64,000 bases of DNA, from NCBI GenBank assembly GCA_014843695.1, contig CM026404.1, forward strand, positions 89,818,816-89,882,815, read 5' to 3'. Each line of letters opens with the position of its first letter. Position 1 is the stretch's first letter. A program made the translations under genes and the position numbers. Below, in pieces: positions 1 to 11,354 of the stretch. The stretch is from Archivesica marissinica (Eukaryota > Mollusca > Bivalvia > Venerida > Vesicomyidae). The notes under the pieces were generated by a model that was not told where the DNA came from, searched no databases, and saw nothing but the letters and a program-made list of their open reading frames with translations.

Positions 1-750
1 GTGGATGCAATCGCTCCACGTCAACGTGTGGCGCTGTCGTCCCTATGGTGAATGATTTATAAATCAGTGGCACGCATCTACGTTGTCCGGACCCCCCCCC
101 CCCCAATGCCAAGTGTGACCCCGATTAAAACTAAAATGAGAAATAGTATATGTATGATAAACTGGTATAGAAATGACCAGGACTTGGGCTCAAATTATAT
201 ATATAGTAATGAAGAAACTATGGAAAGTCGATAGGCGAAAATTAATAGGAGCGAAAAAACGGAATCGAGCTAGGTGTCGAATAGGGTTTGAAGCTGGAAT
301 ATTAGTTAATACTTACTTCGTAAGAGGTCTCGTCATTGTTCGATGCACAGTTACGTTTTAATATCTGTATTGTGATAATGAAACAACCCGTCCTAGCATA
401 TTGCTGCATGATTATGCTATCTTGGAGCAAATTATTTGATATTAGCTTCACTCAAGACCGCAATTACCAAAGTAATGTTACAAAAGTAAGCTTCCAAAGC
501 AGTATGTGCGTTGAGGATACACATAACAATCTATATAACCCAACTAGTTGGTGAATATGTAGTTACCCACTCCAATACGACCAAGAAGTGAAGAGGTAAA
601 AGGCGAAAACATAAAATACACTCAGTGCAGTTGGTCATCATACAAAATAGCATACACAGTAAATACCTGAGACAGTAGAGACCTGACGGTTGCCCACGGT
701 ACAAGTCAATTAACCATATGACTAACATTGTGACTAAATGTGTTAGTATT
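1..750. other. Gene-free AT-rich stretch
   Basis: No supported gene. A run of 13 C lies at 92-104. The short open frames here have no recognisable domain. Confidence 0.5.
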
Positions 751-935
751 ATGTAACGACCCCCTGCAACAGACACTTGGGGCGCACATATACAGTGTAT
801 GATGAAGAGGGATCCTTACACAATGATGGATATGGCCAACCATGTGATAAGTATGTAACGACCCCCTGCATCAGACACTTAGGGAGCATACACACATTGT
901 GTGATGGAGAGGGATCCTTACCCAGCTATGACACA
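751..935. repeat. Two-copy tandem repeat, period 102 bp
   Basis: The block starting ATGTAACGACCCCCTGCA at 751 recurs at 853. Both copies continue through CAGACACTT and GAGGGATCCTTAC with scattered substitutions, so this is an old local duplication. No coding content seen. Confidence 0.75.
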
Positions 936-2340
936 TGCATATCTGGTAATCGATAGCATGTCGATTCAAGTGTATCTATTTTATATCATAAAAGAAGACT
1001 TTAGTATATTCAATATAAATTGTTTATTGGCTACAAAGAAGTTTTATCATTAACTAACCCTGGCATCAGTATATTCAAAATGGACGCACTTAGATTTCTG
1101 GCTGGAGTCACCGATTTCAAAACAAAATGCGAACAGCTTATAGTTTGTTCCGGAAATGATTTTGGTATCAACAATAAGATAAAATCATGACCTTTTAATA
1201 AATATTCATTAAATCAGCAGAAAAGTCGTATTTTCATGTACATTTGGCTCCAACTTTACGAGAATATATCTAGTTTTATGGTTGTTGGCAAATTTTACAG
1301 ACATGTTCGTACATTGGCCGGAGTTACGGCGTTTATTTTTAAGCTGGACTCCGCCATCTCCAATCGCATTTGACAGGCAGATTAGGATAAGTCGATTAAT
1401 TTCAAGCTTGTCTTTAAATTAATGAAATTGTCACCAAGGGATACTACCCGTGAGGCATAATGTAGAACTAATATAAATGAGAGTTGTCGAGCATGAATGC
1501 CTCGTCATAGTCATGACGTAAGATGTTATTCTCTTGCATCCAAATTCCAGCAGGGAAGGTTAGATATTTGAAATTTGATTACTTTATTGAAAAATCAGAC
1601 TATAAGTTTATATTTTCATAAAATTGTATGTACAGTAGTTTACACACCATGTATCTAATCTGTTTTGAGGGGAAGATGTGTATAGATAATTATCGATGCG
1701 GAGGATTAAACCTGATTTAATACATTGCGCATTTGTTATTTGACCGACCATCGTGGTGCCATCTTGTTCATGAAAGAGTATTATATCACAAAGAAACAGT
1801 TCTAAATAGTCCAAATCTAGATATTATATGACAAAAAGTTAAATAATAAAAAGAACATAAAAGAACATTCTAATAAAAACATCTTTGATTACAAGCGCAC
1901 GTGCATTTCGTGCAAAACAGCTACGGTGGGCCTATTGACTTAACGGTTGATCGCTTTTAAAATTGTGCAACATTTTGTTAAGTGCAGAAAACAAGTCACA
2001 TGTATATATGTTTGTATTTTATTGAGAAATACACCCGTAATACATATATAAACTTTCTTTTGCCGTTCAGTATATATAAATAAAAAATAGATAAAAATAA
2101 AAAATGTTATTCTCGGTTAGACCTTTACTGGTGATATATAAGCAGATAATGTTCACTCTCAATCAAGCATAATACTATTTCATTTAGTTTATTCATTATT
2201 GTATGCATGCATTATGATAGATCAGTCAGTAAGAAATAACTCATTGACAGTGGAAGCAGCGCAGCATCATTTTACTTTCGGGCGGACACCAATTATTGGT
2301 GGCAATGTAATTTTCACCTCAGCCAAAAGTGCATAACTAC
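936..2340. other. Gene-free AT-rich stretch
   Basis: No ORF, repeat or RNA gene could be supported. Composition is AT-rich intergenic or intronic DNA running up to the left end of the TTAA transposon. Confidence 0.45.
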
Positions 2341-2946
2341 TTAAAGGCCTGCAGTTTGACCCCGTCCAATTGTAAATATTTATACTTTACTACCTGTTCC
2401 ATGTGATTAGTGGCTTGTATCAACAATGTAGCAGTACATTTAGTATAATTTGGCGTATGTAGGTATTTTCTAACGGTTAATATGCACGATCACTCTGTGA
2501 GCTGAGAATTAGTCAAAATGAGGCCCTGACAATTTAAGTAAACGTATATTATTGATTGTAAAGAAAATTGATAGTTATGAGTATTCAAACTACATAATCC
2601 AGATCAGCCCAGGGACATAGATTACATGTTATGTAGGTGCCTCATCAGCCGTAGCGTAATCACTGAGACTGATAATTTGTATGCATGTATATAATATGTA
2701 TGTATTTATATGAATAAACTATATGTGTTCGTTATATGGTAACCTTCATACTTCATTTAATTATATATCTACAGTATTATTCGCAAGTTTTCTGTTATAT
2801 TTTAAATATTTCTCTGTGTCAGTGTGTGTTTACCGATATTGATGCTACATAATAATCACAGTGAATGCTATGAGTACATGTATAATATTATAATTATAAT
2901 CTCTTGAACATACGAGTATTACACATATTCTGCCGATTTCTACAAG

Positions 2947-3441
2947 ATGCCATTGAGTAAAATAACAATGTATGTAACTGATGAGCAGAGAAAAGAATTG
3001 CTGACTTTCTTGCAAAATAAGAACTGGGACGTAGAGATGGAAATAGAAGAAACAGCCACCGCCATGCCCGTTGCAGAGGCTGCTTACGTACCTCCCCCTA
3101 TGCCTCAGCATGCTGAAGGTGTTGCTGAGTGTCCACTGTGCTTGTGTTCCCCTTGCATAATAAATGAACAGAACAAACAACTTTGGTGGCCTGCTAATAA
3201 TCGTCCACCGCATAATCTAAATTCACATGAGAGAAAGCTTCTATACAGGAGGTTTTGGGCAATGCTATATAATTGTGGCGCATGGAAAGATGTCAGATAT
3301 ATAGAGAGAAAAGTAGCGGCTAGAAGAGGAGACTGTACTTGGCATAAGAGGGAACTGATGCCTGAATGTGTGGTACAGCAATGCAGGAACTGGCTGCCTA
3401 ACCCGCGCAACCAGCCTTATTTGGGCCATAAGTGGAGTTGA
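2947..3441 (+). CDS. Transposon-carried 164-aa Cys/Trp-rich protein, function unknown
   Basis: An ATG-to-stop frame lies inside copy 1 of the TTAA element. The N-terminal third is acidic (EMEIEETATA), followed by a Pro-rich linker. The C-terminal two thirds has CPLCLCSPC (about residues 62-70), a WW pair, the motif YRRFWAMLYNCGAW, a basic RYIERK stretch and an ending of LPNPRNQPYLGHKW. The Cys pairs, one His and the conserved Trp residues suggest a small metal-binding module. I do not recognise a named family. The end motif resembles multi-copy hypothetical proteins of invertebrate genomes, but that is from memory and unverified. It was probably mobilised by the element rather than being a host gene. 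A 5'-truncated second copy lies at 4407-4706. Confidence 0.5.
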   Translation: MPLSKITMYVTDEQRKELLTFLQNKNWDVEMEIEETATAMPVAEAAYVPPPMPQHAEGVAECPLCLCSPCIINEQNKQLWWPANNRPPHNLNSHERKLLYRRFWAMLYNCGAWKDVRYIERKVAARRGDCTWHKRELMPECVVQQCRNWLPNPRNQPYLGHKWS

Positions 3442-4161
3442 ATTGTTTATACCAGTTGTAAGTACTATAAAAATACAGAACTTCAATTTCAGCAATTTAT
3501 AACCTCTGATATGTACGTGGGTCATAATAGATATAAGTGGTGCTCATGTATTAGATGTATACCATGCAGGGCCTCGCATGTGGCAAATACGATGTGCGTC
3601 GACCGTCAGATTTGTACCGCTATTCCTCGTGTGTTTAGTGCGTCGACCGTCAGATTTGTACCGCTATTCCTCGTGTGTTTAAAGGCCTGCAGTTTGACCC
3701 CGTCCAATTGTAAAGATTTATACTTTACTACCTGTTCCATGTGATTAGTGGCTTGTATCAACAATGTAGCAGTACATTCAGTATAATTTGGCGTATGTAG
3801 GTATTTTCTAACGGTTAATATGCACGATCACTCTGTGAGCTGAGAATTAGTCAAAATGAGGCCCTGACAATTTAAGTAAACGTATATTATTGATTGTAAA
3901 GAAAATTGATAGTTATGAGTATTCAAACTACATAATCCAGATCAGCCCAGGGACATAGATTACATGTTATGTAGGTGCCTCATCAGCCGTAGCGTAATCA
4001 CTGAGACTGATAATTTGTATGCATGTATATAATATATGTGTATGGGCCGGAGGCCTTGAATTACGAATAAACTGTTAAACTGATCAGGATCTATGTTGTT
4101 TGTAAGGTCGGAGTTTCGTCACTTTCATATTCTGTTCTGTCACTTTCATGTATCATCTGGT

Positions 4162-4395
4162 TTAAAAAGGCCGCCAGATTAAGTGTGAAAATAATGCCTG
4201 TTTATACCTTGCCCAAATGTTGGATTTGAACTGGAGCGTACAACGGAGTCTTGTATTATTCTTGACTTGCACTGTCTCATTCCATTGACATATTGCCAAA
4301 TTTGAGCGTATAGTGTAGTGAAGAGCAGAGTAGGTTCCGATACGTTTGTCATGGAAAACATTCAAGCTGTTGTTGAATGATTCCACGCTACTAGT
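4162..4395 (-). pseudogene. Transposase C-terminal fragment
   Basis: The minus-strand frame reads SSVESFNNSLNVF, then KRI, IRSNLAICQWNE and RYKQALFSHLIW. The spacing of the E-x-F-N-N motif, a KR pair, an R-x-x-LA-x-x-x-WN block and a final RYK-x-x-FS resembles the C-terminal end of cut-and-paste transposases found in TTAA elements of animals. That match is from memory, not a search. It lies only in copy 2, between the left arm and the truncated plus-strand ORF, and points toward it, so an intact element may carry two convergent genes. Only about 78 residues remain, so the catalytic core is absent. Confidence 0.4.
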
Positions 4396-4406
4396 GTCCA
4401 CTGTGC

Positions 4407-4706
4407 TTGTGTTCCCCTTGCATAATAAATGAACAGAACAAACAACTTTGGTGGCCTGCTAATAATCGTCCACCGCATAATCTAAATTCACATGAGAGAA
4501 AGCTTCTATACAGGAGGTTTTGGGCAATGCTATATAATTGTGGCGCATGGAAAGATGTCAGATATATAGAGAGAAAAGTAGCGGCTAGAAGAGGAGACTG
4601 TACTTGGCATAAGAGGGAACTGATGCCTGAATGTGTGGTACAGCAATGCAGGAACTGGCTGCCTAACCCGCGCAACCAGCCTTATTTGGGCCATAAGTGG
4701 AGTTGA
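4407..4706 (+). pseudogene. 5'-truncated second copy of the transposon 164-aa ORF
   Basis: It matches the last 99 residues of the 2947-3441 ORF with no difference I can see, and homology begins abruptly at about 4394. The N-terminal acidic part is missing, replaced by the transposase fragment. The high identity suggests recent duplication or gene conversion inside the element. Confidence 0.6.
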
Positions 4707-4979
4707 ATTGTTTATACCAGTTGTAAGTACTATAAAAATACAGAACTTCAATTTCAGCAATTTATAACCTCTGATATGTACGTGGGTCATAATAGATATA
4801 AGTGGTGCTCATGTATTAGATGTATACCATGCAGGGCCTCGCATGTGGCAAATACGATGTGCGTCGACCGTCAGATTTGTACCGCTATTCCTCGTGTGTT
4901 TAGTGCGTCGACCGTCAGATTTGTACCGCTATTCCTCGTGTGTTTACGGTCAAATATAGGTCAACCTGCAGGCCTTTAA

Positions 4980-5334
4980 CTTGTGTATTTTGGCAGAATG
5001 TCAATTTTTGTAAAAAGAACTTAGAAAACGAGAACAAGTCCTCAATAATGCAACGACCTTTGGTGTTGAACCATTCAGACACATAGTATTGGTATGGATA
5101 TGCTCCATTGACAGCGCTGTCTCCCATATGTGTTCTGGTTTGTTTCTTAGAACATGATTGTCCAGAGAGTGTGGCTGCTTTGGACACATATTTGGGTATA
5201 TCCTTGCTCTATTCACATGTAGTAATTGTTTAGTGTTATAAATATCGTTTTAAGCTTAAACTTTATTTTTACAACGATTGCGAAACAAGCTTTAACGGCT
5301 TATAATAATCACTCTCGTTGGCGCTGATGAGGGC
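4980..5334. other. Unassigned flank right of the TTAA element
   Basis: Short minus-strand frames between 4915 and 5216 have no recognisable domain. They could be older transposon debris. Nothing else is supported. Confidence 0.3.
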
Positions 5335-5485
5335 ATAAATGCTGACGTTCATGTGGGAGGAGGCCGGGGTGCCCGGAGAAAACCCACCTGGCAACCACCG
5401 TACCGTATCGCATACCTCCCGGTCTGGGGAGCGTGCCCGGGTTGCATTAGTGAGAAGCGAGCGCGCTAACCACGGCGATAATATG
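5335..5485 (-). mobile_element. SINE-E copy (tRNA-like head)
   Basis: On the minus strand the head reads GCCGTGGTTAGCGCGCTCG, like a tRNA A-box region. On the plus strand the body has GGTGCCCGGAGAAAACCCAC. A second copy with the same body is at 43358-43512, and a head-only copy is at about 47811-47845. Confidence 0.55.
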
Positions 5486-5862
5486 ATGTACTGTTTTAGG
5501 TTTACCAATTCAAACTGAAAGTAGAAAGCAGAAAATATAGACAATGAGTAAATTTTACTTTGCATAAATGTATTTGTTTAATAGCAGTAGCAAGCCATGT
5601 AGTGTGACATCACATGGCAGGCTGGTACTTGACAAATGTCAATGCACGATATTTAACATAGTAATTGAAATTCACCTTAATATTGACTACATGAATGAAA
5701 ACTTATAAGAGTAATGAAAAAAGAACCAGTTTGAATAAATGAAGGAGGAAACGAAATTTCGGATTGCTTGTGTTTTCCCACACAAATAGAATGTGCGTGT
5801 TTCATTTGGATTTGTGTTGATATTATCGCTAATTACCAGTAGTATTTAAATAATCCCTGAGT

Positions 5863-6175
5863 CACTGGGAATAAGATGGATATGTAGTCCAATGGTTAAC
5901 ACGCTGGACTGGTAATCCAGGGATCGCAGCTTCGATCCCCCGTCTAACCCTAATAAAATTAACAGTCTTTCAGATGGGACTTTCAACCAAGGTCTCGTGT
6001 CGGAGCTTTACATCATGTACGTAAAAGAACAAGAGGAGATTCTGGAATGGGTCTATGTCTGTATCATTGCATTATCCTTAAAAAATCGAAAATGACTAAT
6101 CTCTTCAGGAGGCGTCGCTCATATGGGCAACCGGTAGCGACGATAAATAAACGTAAAACACACACTGGGAATAAG
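5863..6175 (+). mobile_element. SINE-A copy 1, complete, with 13-bp target duplication
   Basis: The direct repeat CACTGGGAATAAG at 5863-5875 and 6163-6175 brackets a 287-bp SINE. The tRNA-like head has TAGTCCAATGG (A box) and CTTCGATCCCC (B box). The body contains GTAAAAGAACAAGAGG. The 3' end has the stem-loop GTCGCT...AGCGAC followed by ATAAATAAACGTAAAACAC. Other copies: 7861, 10648, 53784, 55078(-), 57891(-), 60857. Confidence 0.85.
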
Positions 6176-6288
6176 TCCTGTTTTGTTCAAGATTTGACTA
6201 AATCACTAATATATGTACTTTATCTTTTCATGGGCTTGTACAACTGACGAAAACGGCCCAGGAGGATTAAACCACTGACAAACAAGAT

Positions 6289-6750
6289 GTGCCCCACGTT
6301 TCCAATGAAAGGAAAACGAGTTTTGCCATTACTGGTGCCACCAATATCGTATGCAGACATCCTATTGAGGTACAGATTCAATATACGATTGAACAGTCTA
6401 CGAACAGTAACCATGGTAACACATACAGTTACACAAACCATGCTTGCATACCCATGTACGACTATAACAGGGTGAACAATATATGGCCTATATCCATGGC
6501 ATGAATCACACAATATCTGTCCCTATTCATGACCTCAACCATGGACACGTGGAAAAACAACCAGACAGTGCAGGCCTACAATAACTCGTGTTTAAGCGCA
6601 ATAGTTCAAGCCCACGTATACAGCCTTGGGGGATTCAACAATCCAGATTACCACCAGCAGCAGTTGACGTACCCACAGTCTTCCATAGGAAGCTATTGCC
6701 GACCAGTACAGCTGCCTGATGGCCAGGAACCAAATTTTAGCTTCTGGTAA
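6289..6750 (+). pseudogene. Possible coding exon or gene remnant, unrecognised
   Basis: One frame is open across this stretch except for a single TGA at 6502-6504. The product is rich in Asn, Gln, Tyr and Ser (TYSYTNHACIPMYDYNRVN before the stop, NFSFW at the end), unlike the surrounding AT-rich DNA. It could be a terminal host exon with one nonsense change, or chance. No domain recognised. Confidence 0.22.
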
Positions 6751-7673
6751 TGTATATAGATGTACATGTAAAGGATGTAATACACACACACTCCATCAAA
6801 TGTTAGCACCGGCTTGCCGTTGGCATCAGATATGTCACTAGCGACATGTCCCACATAAAATGAAAGAACCTATTTGGAAAGGATAATATATTGATCTTCA
6901 TTCATTAATTCAAAAGTATGATGAATCAGTCTCCAAATCACAAATATTCAAACTTGTTGACGACAGGCTGGTGGTTGGACGCAGGCTTGCACAATACCAA
7001 CCAACTAAAGAGTCCAGCTTTGACACAAAGTTGTAGTAAATATATATGACGCCAACTAATTCCCATGCTAATAACATTTATGGGATTTAGGCCCGCAACA
7101 ATTATACACTTGACTTAAAGATTATGATGCATGCACAGCCGTGTTCTTAATGAAATGATTTAGAGAGGGATTTAAGTTCAATACATTGGCCGCGCCACCC
7201 ATTCTCTTAAGTCTGCTATTATCCACACAGACACTATAAAACTAAAATTAGACAATGTGGTTAACTGGGTCCTTTAACATCTTTGGCCACTCAGTAGCAT
7301 CATATACAGACCTCTAGATAAGGTGCCTATACGATTAATTACGCATTGGTTTTTCAACAACAAAAAAGCGTGTTAAAATACATCCCCGTGCGTAAAATAC
7401 GTTCTGAAGATTGAGACCTGTGCGTAATAAAACGCATGATTTAGTCTCATGTAACCTTATAATCGATTAGAGGAACATTGTTCCGCTCAACCAAGCGCGC
7501 CATTCACACACAAAAATGGCCGTTTGGCATTTGAATATTTACACGAGTTGTATTTAAATTTTCAGGACCCCTTTACGTTTAATATTTAGGAGTAAATTAC
7601 CCATTGCCAAACTTTACACCAAAACTTATCTAGATCTCTGATCATATATCGTATTTATCATCTCTACAAGAGA
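6751..7673. other. Gene-free stretch
   Basis: No supported ORF, SINE or tandem repeat between the Asn/Gln-rich frame and the short exon candidate at 7674. Confidence 0.4.
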
Positions 7674-7784
7674 ATGGATCCACCGATTGCTATAGACCGA
7701 GAATTGTGTTCTGTACCATATTCAAAATTTAACAATCCGTATGCAGTAGACATTATTCAAATACTGGTGTACGGGGCTTTAATA
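7674..7784 (+). CDS. Candidate first coding exon of an unknown membrane protein
   Basis: A 46-codon frame starts AGAATGG, an acceptable Kozak context, with MDPPIAIDRELC. It ends in a hydrophobic run (YAVDIIQILVYGALI) that meets a canonical donor, ATAG followed by GTAAGC at 7786. This is what a first exon ending in a transmembrane segment would look like. No downstream exon could be identified and the frame is short, so chance is a serious alternative. Confidence 0.25.
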
Positions 7785-7850
7785 GGTAAGCGATACGTAC
7801 AATCGGGTGTTTAACCTCTAAACCGTGTATATATAAACGTCATCGCCAGA

Positions 7851-8160
7851 CCTGCAATAGGACAGACGGATCTGTAGTCCAGTGGTAGCACGCTGGACTG
7901 GTAACCCAGGGATTGCAGGTTCGATCCCCCGTCTGACCCTAATAAAATTAACAGTCTTTCAGATGGGACGTTAAATCGAGGTCTCGTGTCAATGCTTTAC
8001 ACTGTGCATGTAAAAGAACCAGAGGAGATTCTGGAATTGATCTCTGTCTGTATCATGCACTATCCTCCAAAATCTAAAATAACTAATCTCTCATAGGAGG
8101 CGTCGCTCATATGGGCAACCGGTAGCGACGATAAATAAACGTAAAACACACCTGCAGTAT
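7851..8160 (+). mobile_element. SINE-A copy 2, complete
   Basis: The head GTAGTCCAGTGG (A box) and GGTTCGATCCCC (B box) are closer to a functional tRNA than in copy 1. Short direct repeats CCTGCAATA (7851) and CCTGCAGTA (8151) flank the 290-bp element. The same 3' stem-loop and ATAAATAAACG tail are present. Confidence 0.85.
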
Positions 8161-10647
8161 GTGGTTAATGCATAGCGTGTATGTCTCAATACTAATATGC
8201 ACACGGTCCTGTAAACCGTCATTCTTCTGCTAAAAGGTTATTATAACAAAATCAATAATTTTCGAGACGAAGCCAGAGTATTCTTAGTAAGGAAAATGAT
8301 AGAGGGTATGAAACGGTTAAATAAGAGAAAATATACCAGAAATAAAATTAGATATGGATTCTTTGCAGAAAATAATTGACAGCTGGGAGTGCGCATTAAA
8401 TTTCATTTAGACGAATTCGAACCTGAATCGTCTGTATTAGTACATGGTTTTAAATAGTCATACATTGGGAAGCGACCTGTGCTTGGTGGTAAATTCTCGT
8501 GCCATGGCTTTCCGCTGACAACTTGTCCATTCAGGCGAATTTTGAGTAAATCTTGGCATTAATGGGAGAACAAACAAAATGTTTTAGGCACAGTGGTGCG
8601 ACATACATCTAACAATATTAGAACTTAATTAGCTATAGCGGCATCATTACTATTATGTCATGAGAATAGTATTAAGTCATACAATATCAATCCAATTAAT
8701 GATCAGTTAGTAGACAGTTATGACGTCACAAGATAGTATTGCGCCGCAATGATAGTATTCCGTGATACAACCATGTATGACACTATGAAACTTTAATGTA
8801 CATCTACAGTCATGGTTTATATAATATAGGTGCTACAGAAGTATGGATATTGGATAATCGATTCATATATAATAAGATATGTTTCCACCACACCAGACAA
8901 GCAGGTGTACATCATCATTTAAATTGGATAACTGTCTAAATGTGACATTTGATTTTAGGCCTGGCATGATATTGGAACATCTCACATATTTGTGACAATG
9001 GTAGCCCACCGCAATTACTGATTATACATTGCTGGGTAAATATTATTTGCCAAAAGCCTCTGGGCTACACGGAATGGCTGTTGAAAACTACCTGAAAACA
9101 TATAATGACAACTTATACCGAAACTAAAATCTCTAACTGAAATCATAACACGAAAACAATATCGTTATAAGTTAGAAAAGACACGGAAAAGATTTGATAC
9201 GTATATTGGGCTTTATTATGTTTCCGATTTCCGGAGTGATTTAGGATATGTCTATGGGGCTTATCCTTCCGACATCCGGATATACATGTTTGTCCGTACA
9301 CGAAAACAATATCGTGGAGAATGAAACCATACGTCAGAAAAAGTACCATCGGAAAATGTAACACCCAGAAGAGAAGGGGGTTACATTCGTTAACCCGGAA
9401 TACGTTCATCAACTATTTAGAAACTATGTTCACTTTGGGTGCAAAATAATGACTGATACATTGAGGGATGGTATTTACCAAATTAGATATTCAAACGTAA
9501 AATGCTATCCATAGTTGTTTAAGCGCAATGTATACAAGAAGTAGACGCTATCTCCCTCCATAATCTAGGTTCTCGTATATGGCGGGACTTGGTCCCCCGG
9601 AAAAAGATGCTCTTTTACCGTAGTACCTGCGCCTTGGCGTAATAGCGTCTCTCATGTATAATCTATAACTTGTATGTAGGTAATAGCAATGCCACTGCAG
9701 TGTACAAGAATGTTTTTATCTACTATTAGATGAGTAAGTTAACATATCAAGTAAGTATTGTATTTGTATAGCAAAGTACTTCCGAAAAGCCGGAGTTAAT
9801 TGTGTTATGTTTCCGATATCCGGAGTATGGGCTCCCGATTTTCTGGAGTGATATATGATATGCCTATGGGCTTTTTTATGCTTCCGATATCAGGAGTGAT
9901 GTGATTTTGCCATATTGTCCCACCGGGGATGTGCATTTCACACTATTGTTATCTATAGTTTCCGATCTTCCGGAGAAATAATAATAATATTCAAATTGAA
10001 AAAGAATCAATACCAAGTCTTGTACACTGCTTTGGGGTGGTTCAATCATTGCCAGCCATGGCCATAATTAATGCCAATCATTCAATATTAAACATAATAA
10101 CTATATCTTAGTCTTGTTGATCTCTTTGGTGACAATTACACTGTTGAGACATATTCGATGACGCTTGACCGCTCATCGTCCCGGGTCAAAGTTGACCCAC
10201 TACGCATTTTCACCAAGAGTCAAACAAGCGTCTTTACTGATTGTCATGCGTCAAAACCCGGGAGCTCGTGTCAAATGAACGCCCTGATATTGTATACGGA
10301 ACACAACATGAATTATTATTAACCAAGGTCCCATAAAACAAGGTAAACTAAGTCACATATTGTGACATTAAACAGCATTTAGTGATTTATTAATTCATCT
10401 CAGTGCCCTTTAATTAGTTCTGAACTAATCTTCCTCAGGGCCCTCTTAAATGTCTTAACACTATAGCATTAATGCACATACACAATAATCATAGCCAAAG
10501 TACACAGTTACGCCATGCAATATACATGTATAATGTTGTACAATGTATCTTAAACAAATCAGGTAATGTTATCGAAATACAAAACAACATAAGCATATTG
10601 AATGACGATCATTATATATAAAACGTGCTTGTGTCTACCGATTAAAA
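8161..10647. other. Gene-free stretch with degenerate short repeats
   Basis: No supported gene. CACGAAAACAATATCGT occurs at 9149 and 9300. Several diverged blocks of the form TTTCCGAT-AT-CCGGAGT lie at about 9220-9970, looking like remains of an old tandem array. A GC-richer patch at 10150-10290 is not recognised. Confidence 0.4.
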
Positions 10648-10840
10648 AGTTGTTGTAAACCGAGGTCTCGTGTCGGTGATTTTCACCATGCACGTAAAAG
10701 AACCAGAGGAGACTCTGGAATGGGTCTCTTTCATTATCATTGCACTATCCTCCAACAATCTAAAATGACTAATCTCTTAAGGAGGCGTCGCTCCTATGGG
10801 CAACCGGTAGCGACGATAAAGAAACATAAAGCACACATAT
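10648..10840 (+). mobile_element. SINE-A copy 3, 5'-truncated
   Basis: It starts inside the body near AAACCGAGGTCTCGTGTC and keeps the GTAAAAGAACCAGAGGAG block and the 3' stem-loop. The tRNA-like head is absent, consistent with incomplete reverse transcription. Confidence 0.75.
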
Positions 10841-11021
10841 ATGATGCACGAGTAATTTCTGATGGTATATGGCTTGAATGTGTATCTGTTCTATAATCTT
10901 AAAAATAAACACAGTAATTAGCTATCAGGTATGTTGTATATTTAGACACATATGTATGTAGATCACGAATACACTATGAATACGATAATTATACATGTAT
11001 GTAAGTATTACTTCTTACGTG

Positions 11022-11262
11022 GAAGTCGTGATAGCGCCGTGCATGCACGTTCGCTTCTGGTGCGAAAGGTCCGGAGTTCGAGCCCCACTGGAGACATTTC
11101 GATTGTGCCCTTAGGCAAGACATTTAAATTCCACATTGCCTCTTCTCTCTTACTTCATGGCGATGGATTCCATCAGGAATGAGGTCTCGAGAGTGATTAA
11201 TATAAGTTGAAAGAACTTGTTTCGCAATCGAGCTCAAATAAATGTGTATATACTAACTATTA
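11022..11262 (+). mobile_element. SINE-C copy 1
   Basis: The tRNA-like head is GTCGTGATAGCGCCGTGC with B box GGAGTTCGAGCCCC. The body has GGCGATGGATTCCATCAGG, and the 3' end has TTGTTTCGCAATCGAGCT then AATAAA. Related copies: 28757, 32510, 35381, 39908, 44935(-), 46670(-), 53506(-), 57775. Confidence 0.8.
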
Positions 11263-11354
11263 CGTCTTGCAGCCTATATCTCATTTCCCATGTGTATTAT
11301 TGGTCACACTCATCTATGCATCTATTTAACTAATATCACTTCCATATATCCAAG

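Larger units (their letters stand above)
2341..4979. mobile_element. Compound TTAA DNA transposon (Kolobok/piggyBac-type target site)
   Basis: TTAA at 2341-2344 is followed by AGGCCTGCAGTTTGACC. At the other end GGTCAACCTGCAGGCCT is followed by TTAA at 4976-4979. The two ends are inverted repeats matching at 16 of 17 positions, and TTAA is the target duplication of the piggyBac and Kolobok superfamilies. A second left end, again after TTAA, starts at 3679. The block is therefore copy 1 (2341 to about 3680, lacking its right tip) joined to copy 2 (3679-4979, with a different middle). About 365 bp of left arm (2341 and 3679) and about 550 bp of right arm (3130 and 4394) are nearly identical between copies. 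A 44-bp direct repeat starting GTGCGTCGACCGTCAG occurs twice in each right arm. The superfamily is inferred from TSD and ends only. Confidence 0.72.

Noticed and set aside
7861..7940. Genuine tRNA gene
   Set aside because: The A and B boxes belong to a SINE-A head followed by a SINE body, tail and target duplication. The same applies to the SINE-B and SINE-C heads.
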